Shown here piece by piece: positions 35,331-43,289 of a stretch of 64,000 bases of DNA; the stretch's first letter is position 1, and the number at the start of each line of letters is the position of its first letter. The DNA is from Clostridia bacterium. Lineage in GTDB: Bacteria; Bacillota; Clostridia; TANB77; CAG-508. The position numbers and the translations under genes were made by a program. Below the pieces are notes generated by a model. The model did not search any database. It saw only the letters and a program-made list of their open reading frames with translations, and was not told the origin of the DNA. The DNA is taken from the NCBI GenBank assembly GCA_017404545.1, contig JAFRCC010000020.1, forward strand, positions 52,638 through 116,637, given 5' to 3'.

Positions 35331-38138
35331 ATGGAAAAGAATTGGTATAATTTGTCTGTGGATGAAACGGCGAACAAATTAAGTACAAATTGTGAAAATG
35401 GTCTTTCAAGTAAAGATATTGAAAGTGCCAGAGCAAAATATGGAGCGAATGAACTTCAAGCTCAAAAGAAAAAAAGTCTATTAGTAAAATTTATAGAGCA
35501 ATTTAAAGACTTTATGATTATTATTCTAATTATAGCAGCTGTTGTTTCAGGTGTAGTTGGTTATATGCAGGGAGAAGGTATAACAGATTCTATAATTATT
35601 TTTATTGTTATAATTGTAAATGCGATTGTTGGAGTTGCACAAGAAAGCAAGGCCGAAAAGTCTTTGGAAGCACTTCAAAAATTGAGCGACCATGTAGCTA
35701 AAGTTATAAGAAATGGAAATATGGAAGTTGTTCCATCAAAAGATTTAGTACCAGGTGATGTAGTTGTATTAGATACGGGAGATTTTGTTCCAGCCGACTT
35801 GAGAATTATTGAGGCTGTTAATTTAAAATCACAAGAAGCGTCACTAACAGGTGAATCTGTTCCAGTTGAGAAGATGTCAAATAAGATAGACCATGAAAAG
35901 ATTGGTATTGGTGATAGAAGCAATATGTTATTTTCATCATCACTAATCACATATGGTCGTGGAAAAGGTATTGTAGTTGAAACTGGTATGAATACAGAAG
36001 TAGGTAAAATAGCGGGTATTATTAGCAATACTCAAGATAATGAAACGCCACTTCAAACTAAACTAAATAAGTTAGGAAAAACACTGGGATTAGCAGCATT
36101 ACTAATATGCGCAGTAATATTTGTAATAGGCCTTTTATATCATAAGGATCCATTAGAAATGTTTATGACCGCTGTTAGTTTAGCTGTAGCTGCTATTCCA
36201 GAAGGGTTAGCTGCGGTATCAACTATTGTTCTTGCAATTGGTGTACAAAGAATGGTTAAACGTCATGCAATAGTAAAAAAATTACCTGCAGTTGAAACTT
36301 TAGGAAGTGCAAGTGTTATATGCTCAGATAAAACTGGTACCTTAACCCAAAATAAAATGACAGTTAAACAAATTTTCTATAATGGAAAACTTGTAAAAAT
36401 GGAAGAAATTGATGAAAACATCGATAAGGATTTAGAAGAGCTTGTATACATTAGTATGATGTGTAATGATACGAAAGTTGGAGCAGATAAGAAGTTAACT
36501 GGTGATCCAACAGAAACAGCTCTTATTGATATGGGATTTAATTTAGATTTTAATCCAGTAGTTCTTGCACAATGGCCAAGAGTTAAAGAAGTTCCATTTG
36601 ATTCTGATAGAAAATTAATGACTACAGTAAATCAAAGAGATGGTAAATATTACGTATTTACTAAAGGTGGTATTGATGAACTTCTAAAAGTTTGTAATTC
36701 ATATAGAATGAACGGTGAAATTAAAACAGACCTAAGCGAGTACAGAAAAGATATAGATAAATATAATAGCGAAATGGCTGATAAAGCTTTAAGAGTTTTA
36801 GCTATGGCTTATAAAGTATTAGATCACGAACCAACGGATGAAGAAATGAAGAATATTGAAAATGATTTAATATATGTTGGTATGGTTGGTATGATAGATC
36901 CACCAAGAGAAGAAGTTAAACTTGCTGTTCAAAAGTGTAAAACAGCTGGTATTAGAACTGTAATGATTACAGGTGATCATAAAGCTACCGCAGTTGCTAT
37001 AGCTAAAGATTTAGGAATATTAAATGAAGGTGAGGAAGCAATCACTGGAGCTCAATTAGAGGAAATGTCTGATGAAGAGCTAACGAAGAATGTTAGAAAA
37101 TATTCTGTATATGCTAGGGTTTCACCAGAGCATAAAGTTAGAATTGTTAAAGCATGGCAAGCAAATGGTGAAATAGTTGCTATGACTGGTGATGGTGTTA
37201 ATGATGCTCCAGCATTAAAGACTGCAGATATTGGTTGTGCAATGGGTATAGTTGGTACTGATGTATCAAAAGAAGCTGCAGATGTAATCTTAACGGATGA
37301 TAACTTTGCTACAATTGTTTCCTCAGTAGAAGAAGGTAGAAGAATTTATGATAACATCTTAAAGGCAATTCAATTTTTATTATCAAGTAATGTTGGTGAA
37401 ATTATAGTATTATTTATTGCAATTTTAATGGCACCACTATTAAGCAGTAAATTTGGTGTGGATATTAACCTTATTACGCCGTTACTTCCAATCCATATAT
37501 TATGGATTAACTTAGTAACAGATTCACTTCCAGCACTTGCACTCGCTGTTGATCCAGCTGAAAAAGATGTTATGGATAGAAAGCCAAATAAAAAACAAAA
37601 AGGGATATTTACAAAAGGTATGAGCTGGAGAATCATATATCAAGGTGTAATGATTGGTGTTCTTACACTTGCCGCATTTATTATTGGAATGGCAACTCCA
37701 GATGATAAATTACCAACGCTTGTAAATATGGATGGTAAGGTTTATAGCATTGAAGAAGTTCAAGATGCGGATAAATTAATTGCAGAAAATAAAGCAAGTA
37801 TAATTGAAAAACAACAGATTAAAGTTGAAATCGGTCAGGCAATGGCATTTATAGTATTAGCACTAAGTGAGCTTGTTCATGTATTCAATATTAGAAATAA
37901 TAAAAAATCAATATTTAAAACAGGAATTGGTGGTAATAAATGGTTATTTGGTGCGATAGCTCTTGCAGCTGCCCTTGTATTTGTTGTTCTATTGGTTCCT
38001 GGACTAAGACATATATTTGGTATTCCAGTATTACCAAAAGAAAACATTATTGAAATCATATGTTTAGTCTTTGCTCCAATTGTAATTGTCGAATTATTTA
38101 AGTTATTTAGATTTAATACTGCAAAAGATGAGCAATAA
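35331..38138 (+). CDS. P-type ATPase, Ca2+/Mn2+ exporter (SERCA/LMCA1 type)
   Basis: 935 residues, full length. An N-terminal cation-ATPase domain is followed by TGESVPVEK, phosphorylation site DKTGTLT (Asp333), PEGL in M4, a nucleotide domain KGGIDE, and TGDGVNDAP. The transport helices M5 (SNVGEIIVLF) and M6 (WINLVTDSLPALAL) keep the Glu/Asn/Thr/Asp set of SERCA-type calcium sites. Metal: the upstream Mn riboswitch suggests manganese export, while motif similarity suggests calcium; both are possible. AGGAGG stands before the ATG. It is a single-gene transcription unit. Confidence 0.92.
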   Translation: MEKNWYNLSVDETANKLSTNCENGLSSKDIESARAKYGANELQAQKKKSLLVKFIEQFKDFMIIILIIAAVVSGVVGYMQGEGITDSIIIFIVIIVNAIVGVAQESKAEKSLEALQKLSDHVAKVIRNGNMEVVPSKDLVPGDVVVLDTGDFVPADLRIIEAVNLKSQEASLTGESVPVEKMSNKIDHEKIGIGDRSNMLFSSSLITYGRGKGIVVETGMNTEVGKIAGIISNTQDNETPLQTKLNKLGKTLGLAALLICAVIFVIGLLYHKDPLEMFMTAVSLAVAAIPEGLAAVSTIVLAIGVQRMVKRHAIVKKLPAVETLGSASVICSDKTGTLTQNKMTVKQIFYNGKLVKMEEIDENIDKDLEELVYISMMCNDTKVGADKKLTGDPTETALIDMGFNLDFNPVVLAQWPRVKEVPFDSDRKLMTTVNQRDGKYYVFTKGGIDELLKVCNSYRMNGEIKTDLSEYRKDIDKYNSEMADKALRVLAMAYKVLDHEPTDEEMKNIENDLIYVGMVGMIDPPREEVKLAVQKCKTAGIRTVMITGDHKATAVAIAKDLGILNEGEEAITGAQLEEMSDEELTKNVRKYSVYARVSPEHKVRIVKAWQANGEIVAMTGDGVNDAPALKTADIGCAMGIVGTDVSKEAADVILTDDNFATIVSSVEEGRRIYDNILKAIQFLLSSNVGEIIVLFIAILMAPLLSSKFGVDINLITPLLPIHILWINLVTDSLPALALAVDPAEKDVMDRKPNKKQKGIFTKGMSWRIIYQGVMIGVLTLAAFIIGMATPDDKLPTLVNMDGKVYSIEEVQDADKLIAENKASIIEKQQIKVEIGQAMAFIVLALSELVHVFNIRNNKKSIFKTGIGGNKWLFGAIALAAALVFVVLLVPGLRHIFGIPVLPKENIIEIICLVFAPIVIVELFKLFRFNTAKDEQ

Positions 38139-38147
38139 TTCAATTAA

Positions 38148-38195
38148 ATAAAAAAAGATGTCCAGATAAGAACTTTCTAGGCATCTTTTTTCTTT
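38148..38195 (+). terminator. Intrinsic terminator
   Basis: AAAAAAGATGTCCAG, loop, CTAGGCATCTTTTTT with G-T pairs. Confidence 0.85.
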
Positions 38196-38227
38196 TGCGA
38201 ATTTTCTGTGAATTTTTTCGAAAAATG

Positions 38228-38256
38228 ATGACAAAGAGATAAAAAAGGTTTAATAT
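38228..38256 (+). promoter_or_regulatory. Possible promoter for GNAT-like gene
   Basis: ATGACA, 17 bases, TAATAT, about 50 bases before the ATG at 38308. Confidence 0.45.
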
Positions 38257-38307
38257 ATATAAATATAACAGATAGAAATTACAAATGAAGAAGGGTGATT
38301 ATTAACA

Positions 38308-38736
38308 ATGATTCAGTATACAACGAACTTGCCAAATAAGGTAGATTATTATGATTTATTAAGAACAGTGTATGAAGACATAGATGTTTCGAGTTTGAGT
38401 GAAGAGCTTGATAGTACGATTGCTTGTGTTACTGTATATAACGGGGAGCGCCTTGTTGGGATGGGAAGAGTTAAGAGAGAAAATAATTATCTTTGTATAG
38501 ATGACTTAATTGTTAAATTAGAGGACTGTAGAGAAGAAATTCAGAATAACATAATAGTAAATTTATTTGAACAACTAAATAGAATTAAGCATTATGATAT
38601 AGCTGTGAGAGATTGTTTAAATATGACTATGTCAAACGAAGAAACGATTCTTACTAGGGCTGCTGAAAAAAAAGCAGAAGAATCTAGTATAGCAATTGAT
38701 AATCAATTGCAGTTGAATGGTTTTGCAAGTGTTTAA
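38308..38736 (+). CDS. GNAT-like acetyltransferase-fold protein, short
   Basis: 142 residues. YNGERLVGMGRVKRENNYLCIDDLIV follows the beta3-beta4 pattern of GNAT enzymes, and IQNNIIVNLFEQL stands where helix 3 follows the acetyl-CoA loop. The usual Q/RxxGxG/A acetyl-CoA signature is missing, replaced by EDCREEIQNN, so binding of CoA is doubtful. The last 25 residues are a charged helix and tail. It may be a degenerate family member. It stands alone between promoter-like sequences. Confidence 0.5.
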   Translation: MIQYTTNLPNKVDYYDLLRTVYEDIDVSSLSEELDSTIACVTVYNGERLVGMGRVKRENNYLCIDDLIVKLEDCREEIQNNIIVNLFEQLNRIKHYDIAVRDCLNMTMSNEETILTRAAEKKAEESSIAIDNQLQLNGFASV

Positions 38737-38750
38737 ATTAAAAAAAGTAT

Positions 38751-38779
38751 TTGAAATGAAATTTTTTATGTGTTATAAT
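38751..38779 (+). promoter_or_regulatory. Promoter for MATE fusion gene
   Basis: TTGAAA, 17 bases, TATAAT, overlapping the tail of the preceding intergenic space. Confidence 0.8.
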
Positions 38780-38792
38780 AGATAAGCTGTTT

Positions 38793-38826
38793 AAAAGCAA
38801 TACGTATAGTATTGCTTTATATTTTT
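38793..38826 (+). promoter_or_regulatory. Leader hairpin before the MATE fusion gene
   Basis: AAAGCAATAC, loop GTATA, GTATTGCTTT then ATATTTTTCT. It begins only a few bases after the expected transcription start and 20 bases before the ATG. It could be a weak attenuator or a 5' stabilising stem. Confidence 0.5.
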
Positions 38827-38845
38827 CTAAAAAGGAGAGGTAAGA

Positions 38846-40837
38846 ATGAATCAAGAAGAAAATATATTGGGGAGTGAGAAGATTGGTAAGCTAATAAGAA
38901 AGTTTTCTGTGCCATGTATCTTATCACTATTAGTTAACTCACTATATAATATAGTAGATCAAATATTTATTGGGCAGAAAGTTGGATATTTAGGAAATGG
39001 TGCAACAAATATAATATTTCCAATTGTAATAATATGTTTAGCTATTGCACTTATGTTTGGTGATGGAAGCTCCGCGTTTTTAAGCTTAAAATTAGGTCAA
39101 AAAAAACAAAATGAAGCAGGTAAAGGGGTAGGTAATGGAATAATACTTTCTTTATTGATATCAATAATAATATGTATTATAGGAAGCATGTTTTTGCCGC
39201 AAATAATTAATGTTTTTGGATGTACTCCAGATCTTGAATCATATGCATTAGCATATGGATACATAATTATAAAAGGTATTCCGTTTATGATTATAGGAAC
39301 AACGCTAAATTCAATAATTAGAGCAGATGGAAGTCCAAAATATGCAATGTTTACTATGATTTTTGGAGCTATTCTTAACATAATTTTAGATTATGCTCTA
39401 ATGTATCCATTAAATATGGGTGTACAAGGTGCAGCTATAGCAACAATAACAAGCCAAATAATAACTGCAATTCTTAATATTGCATATATAAAAAGATTCA
39501 AGTCAATAAAATTTAACAAAAGTATACTAAAACTAGATTTAAAAACATGCAAAGAAGTTGTATCACTTGGAATAAGTAGTTTTATTACAGAAATGAGCTT
39601 TGTAATATTAATGGCGTTTGAAAATAATTTGCTAAGTAAATATGGTGCAGAGTCTGAGTTCGGTGCGGAAATTCCAATTACAGTCCTTGGAATTGTAATG
39701 AAAATAAGTCAAATTTTGAATAGCATAATAATTGGTATTGCAGCTGGATCTCAGCCAATAGTAGGATACAATTACGGAGCTCAAAATTTTGAAAGGGTAA
39801 AGAAAACATTAAAATATGTTCTTGGAATAAGCGTTTTTATAAGTACAATAGCATTTGTATTATTCCAAGCAATACCAGAAAAACTAATATCAATATTTGG
39901 TAGTGAAGGAGAAGAATACGTAAAATTTGCTTGTATGTCGTTTAGAATATACTTAATGCTTTGTATATTTAATGGTGTTCAAATACCATCAGGAATATTT
40001 TTCCAAGCGATAGGAAAGAGCATAAAGAGTGTAATATTATCCTTATCAAGGCAAATTGCATTATTAATACCAGCAATGATTATATTAGGAAAATTATATG
40101 GAATACAAGGTGTTTTATACGCAGGTCCTGTTGCTGATGCTTTAGCATTTATTATTGCTACAACACTACTTATAACTGAAGTTAAAGCTTTGGAAAAGAA
40201 AAATATGGTAGACCCTATCCTATTGGTAGATGATACAAGTACAGACAACAAATTATCAAAACACACAATCATAACAATTTCAAGAGAATACGGATCTGGA
40301 GGACGTTATATAGGACGATTAATAGCAGATAAGCTTGGAATTAAATTTTACGATAAAGATTTAGTAACAGAATTATCTAAACAAACGGGTCTTTCTGAAG
40401 AATACATTGAAAATAATGAACAAAAAAGAAGCTCATTTGAAGCATTAAATAATGGCTATTATTTCAGTTTGTCAAATTCTGATGAATTATTCGTAAAAGA
40501 GTCTGAGTTAATTGAGGAATTAGCTGAAAGAGAGTCATGTGTAATAATCGGAAGATGTTCAGACTTTATATTAAAAGATAATGAAAATGTAATAAATATT
40601 TTTATATATAGTGATATGGAAAATAAAATTAATAGAGCAGTAAAAAGATATGGCATAAACGAAAAAGAAGCAGAAAAACAAATTAAAGATATTGATAAGA
40701 AGAGAAGTAATCATTATAAACATTATACAGGAAAGCAATGGGGAGAAACGCAAAATTACGATCTATGCATAAATAGTGATGCTCTCGGCGTGGAAAAATC
40801 CGCAGATTTAATTTGTGAAATGATAATGAATAGGTAA
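38846..40837 (+). CDS. MATE family efflux transporter fused to a cytidylate kinase-like domain
   Basis: 663 residues in one frame. Residues 1-about 450 are a 12-helix MATE exporter: SVPCILSLLVNSLYNIVDQIFIG, FGDGSSAFLSLKLGQ, GAAIATITSQ, and GSQPIVGYNYGAQNF at the second half. Residues about 473-663 are a cytidylate-kinase-like (CMK2/AAA_26) domain: TISREYGSGGRYIGRLIADKLGIKFYDKDLV with a P-loop-like GSGG, CVIIGRCSDF, and the late KHYTGKQWGE block. A Clostridia-specific fusion of a drug or cation exporter to a kinase-like domain is known to me, but its purpose is not. Promoter and leader hairpin precede it. Confidence 0.85.
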   Translation: MNQEENILGSEKIGKLIRKFSVPCILSLLVNSLYNIVDQIFIGQKVGYLGNGATNIIFPIVIICLAIALMFGDGSSAFLSLKLGQKKQNEAGKGVGNGIILSLLISIIICIIGSMFLPQIINVFGCTPDLESYALAYGYIIIKGIPFMIIGTTLNSIIRADGSPKYAMFTMIFGAILNIILDYALMYPLNMGVQGAAIATITSQIITAILNIAYIKRFKSIKFNKSILKLDLKTCKEVVSLGISSFITEMSFVILMAFENNLLSKYGAESEFGAEIPITVLGIVMKISQILNSIIIGIAAGSQPIVGYNYGAQNFERVKKTLKYVLGISVFISTIAFVLFQAIPEKLISIFGSEGEEYVKFACMSFRIYLMLCIFNGVQIPSGIFFQAIGKSIKSVILSLSRQIALLIPAMIILGKLYGIQGVLYAGPVADALAFIIATTLLITEVKALEKKNMVDPILLVDDTSTDNKLSKHTIITISREYGSGGRYIGRLIADKLGIKFYDKDLVTELSKQTGLSEEYIENNEQKRSSFEALNNGYYFSLSNSDELFVKESELIEELAERESCVIIGRCSDFILKDNENVINIFIYSDMENKINRAVKRYGINEKEAEKQIKDIDKKRSNHYKHYTGKQWGETQNYDLCINSDALGVEKSADLICEMIMNR

Positions 40838-40842
40838 ATTTA

Positions 40843-40892
40843 TAGGCAGATACATGTAAACGAAGTTATATGTATTTGTCTATATTTTTATA
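40843..40892 (+). terminator. Intrinsic terminator
   Basis: TAGGCAGATACATGTAA pairs with TTATATGTATTTGTCTA (G-T pairs), followed by TATTTTTA. Confidence 0.8.
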
Positions 40893-41078
40893 CATTAGAA
40901 TAAGCTTCCAAAGTATGAATTATGAAATTTTATAATATCATATTTTTTATGTATATAAATATGTAGCCATTAATTGTAAAAATTTAGTGTAAAAATACAA
41001 AAAAATTATAAAAGCATCTTTTTCTTTAAGTTCAATAATGTTATAATACATACAAATGTTTTTAGGAGGAAAGCAAAT

Positions 41079-41933
41079 ATGTTTGAGAATATGAGGGTGT
41101 ATGCATTTGTTGGTCCATCAGGTACCGGCAAGAGCTACAGAGCTCAATTAGTTGCTGGTGAAAATAATATAAAATATATTATAGATGATGGCTTGCTAAT
41201 AGATGATAATGAGGTTGTTGCAGGAACCTCAGCCAAAAAAGCTCCTACAAAAATAGAAACCATAAAACATGCATTATTTAATAATGAAGAAGAAAAGCGT
41301 GTTATTATAGAGGCTTTCGAAAGATTAAATCCAGAAGGGGTGTTAATACTAGGAACTTCTGATGGAATGGTTAAAAAAATAGCAGCAAATTTGGGTTTAC
41401 CCAAAATAAGTAAAACAATATATATAAACGAAGTAGCAACAGAAGAAGAAATGCAAAAAGCAAGAAGAATGAGGGTTACAGAAGGTAAACATGTAATACC
41501 AGTTCCAACATTCGAAATAAAAAAAGATTTTTCAGGTTTTTTATTAGATCCCTTACAAATATTTAAGTCTAAAGGAAGTGGAAATGATCCATATATAGCA
41601 GAAAAATCAATTATAAGACCAACATTCAGCTATATAGGGAACTTCACAATCTCAGATACAGTATTTAGACAAATAATAAAACTACTATTAAAAAAAGATA
41701 AAGACAAAAATATATTGAAATTGTCAAGAATTAGAATAGATAAATATGGTGAAGGAATGTATATATACATGGAAGCAGTTGTTTTATACGGATGTACCAT
41801 TCCAGAAACAGTAAGAAAATTTCAAGTGAAAGTAAAAAAGGAAATAGAACGTTTAACATCAATGAATGTTCAAAAAATAGAAATTTATGTTAAATCATTA
41901 AAGTTTGATGATGATATAATAGTAATAAATTAG
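41079..41933 (+). CDS. P-loop NTPase with C-terminal Asp23/Gls24-like domain
   Basis: 284 residues. The P-loop is GPSGTGKS (residues 12-19), and the rest of the first half (about 1-160) is an NTPase core with IIEAFERLNPEGVLILGTSDG and KVH-free basic patches (RRMRVTEGKHVIPVPT). From about 180 the sequence follows the Asp23/Gls24 fold: IIRPTFSYIGNFTISDTVFRQII, GEGMYIYMEAVVLYGCTIPETVRKFQVKVKKEIERLT. Asp23 proteins sit at the membrane or cell wall under alkaline stress. The gene is 13 bases ahead of cmk and likely cotranscribed with cmk, plsC and the S1 gene. Function unknown. Confidence 0.75.
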   Translation: MFENMRVYAFVGPSGTGKSYRAQLVAGENNIKYIIDDGLLIDDNEVVAGTSAKKAPTKIETIKHALFNNEEEKRVIIEAFERLNPEGVLILGTSDGMVKKIAANLGLPKISKTIYINEVATEEEMQKARRMRVTEGKHVIPVPTFEIKKDFSGFLLDPLQIFKSKGSGNDPYIAEKSIIRPTFSYIGNFTISDTVFRQIIKLLLKKDKDKNILKLSRIRIDKYGEGMYIYMEAVVLYGCTIPETVRKFQVKVKKEIERLTSMNVQKIEIYVKSLKFDDDIIVIN

Positions 41934-41946
41934 GAGGAGAATAAAG

Positions 41947-42612
41947 ATGTCGTTTATAGTTGCAATAGATGGACCCGCTGGAAGCGGAAAAGGTAGCATT
42001 ACAAAAATAATTGCCGAAAAGATGAATTTAAGTAGCATAGATACTGGAGCAATGTATAGGTGCGTAACTTTAGATATGATAAATAAAGGAATTGCTTTTG
42101 ATGATATTGAGAGTGTAAGAGCTCTTCTAGAAAAAATAAATATAGTTTTAGATGAAGAAAATGGTAAAGTTCTTTTAAATGGAGAAGATGTAACAAGCAA
42201 AATAAGAAGTGTTGATGTATCGAAAAAAGTATCGGAAGTTTCTGCCATAAAGGAAGTTAGAATCAAACTTGTTGAAATGCAAAGAAAAATTGCTAAAGAT
42301 AAAGATATTATTATGGAAGGTAGAGATATTACAACTGTAGTATTTCCAAATGCAGATGTAAAAATATATTTGGATGCAAGCGTCGAAGAAAGAGCAAAAA
42401 GAAGATATAAACAAAACCAAGAAAGCGGTATTGATTCTTCTTATGAGGAAATATTAGAAAACATAAAGACACGCGACTATAACGACATGCATAAGGATTT
42501 TGGGGCTCTAGTCAGAGCAGAAGATGCAGTATATTTGGATTCAAGTAATTTAAGTATAGAAGAGGTTACAGATAAGATTATGAAAATCATAAAAGATAAA
42601 AAAAAAAATTAG
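41947..42612 (+). CDS. cmk: Cytidylate kinase
   Basis: 221 residues. It phosphorylates CMP and dCMP. GPAGSGKG (9-16) is the P-loop, DTGAMYRCVTLD follows, then GEDVTSKIRSVDVSKKVSEVSAIKEVR, and EGRDITTVVFPNADVKIYLDASVEERAKRR. The C-terminus runs into an 11-A homopolymer (42598-42608): KDKKKN stop. The following lipid acyltransferase has no clear start codon and its frame opens inside this run. AGGAGG precedes the ATG. Confidence 0.97.
   Translation: MSFIVAIDGPAGSGKGSITKIIAEKMNLSSIDTGAMYRCVTLDMINKGIAFDDIESVRALLEKINIVLDEENGKVLLNGEDVTSKIRSVDVSKKVSEVSAIKEVRIKLVEMQRKIAKDKDIIMEGRDITTVVFPNADVKIYLDASVEERAKRRYKQNQESGIDSSYEEILENIKTRDYNDMHKDFGALVRAEDAVYLDSSNLSIEEVTDKIMKIIKDKKKN
42598..42608 (+). other. 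A11 homopolymer at the cmk/plsC junction
   Basis: Eleven A residues at the end of cmk. A one-base gain in the transcript, or a -1 frame slip, would join cmk to the plsC reading frame, which is open from 42600 and lacks ATG, GTG or TTG until 42693. Confidence 0.7.
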
Positions 42613-42692
42613 ATCTTGATAAGAAAATATATAAGGAAACGCCAGATACCAAATTTAAGAGATTTCAGCTTGAACTTATAAAAAAAGTTATA

Positions 42693-43253
42693 ATGATTTT
42701 CTTGTATATACCGATATATAGAATCAAAGTAATTGGAAAAAATAAAGTCCCTAAATACGGAGCGTATATTATATGTGCTAACCATATAAACATGCTAGAT
42801 GCTTTAGCTGTAGTATGCACGAACAGAAGAAAAGTAAGATTTATATGCAAGAAAGAAATGTTCTCAAAGCGAATTCTAGGTTGGGTTCTAAAAACAGCAG
42901 ATACAATTCCTCTAGATAGAGAAAAGAACGATATAGAATCAATGAAAAGAACAATTAAAGGTTTAAATAATGGGGATTTACTGGGTATTTTTCCTGAAGG
43001 AACAAGGAAAGGCATGGAAAAAAATGTAAAGGTTAAAAATGGAGCAGCTTTCTTTGCACTTAAATCAAGAGTAAAAGTAATTCCACTCGGAATACAAGGT
43101 TCCTTCAAACCATTTACAAAAGTAAAACTTGTTTATGGAGAGCCTTTAGATTTTTCAGAATACTATGGAAAAGAAAAGGAGAAAGAAACTTTAGATAAGG
43201 TAACAGATATTATTATGGACAACATTGTTAAGTTGACAAATGCAGATAAATAA
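42693..43253 (+). CDS. 1-acyl-glycerol-3-phosphate acyltransferase (PlsC family)
   Basis: 186 residues from ATG 42693. It transfers an acyl chain to lysophosphatidic acid at the membrane. The family boxes are present: NHINMLDA (the NHxxxxD catalytic motif), KTADTIPLDR, FPEGTRKG, and VIPLGIQGS. The start is uncertain: there is no ribosome site before ATG 42693, only about 20 residues precede the first box, and the frame stays open with sensible codons back to 42600, inside the A11 run at the end of cmk. True translation may begin upstream at a non-standard codon or by slippage from cmk. Confidence 0.9.
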   Translation: MIFLYIPIYRIKVIGKNKVPKYGAYIICANHINMLDALAVVCTNRRKVRFICKKEMFSKRILGWVLKTADTIPLDREKNDIESMKRTIKGLNNGDLLGIFPEGTRKGMEKNVKVKNGAAFFALKSRVKVIPLGIQGSFKPFTKVKLVYGEPLDFSEYYGKEKEKETLDKVTDIIMDNIVKLTNADK

Positions 43254-43261
43254 TATATAAT
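43233..43261 (+). promoter_or_regulatory. Consensus promoter for S1 gene within plsC
   Basis: TTGACA, 17 bases, TATAAT, overlapping the end of the plsC gene and 29 bases before the S1 ATG. Confidence 0.85.
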
Positions 43262-43289
43262 GAAGAAACATGTGAGGTAGGTAAAAATT

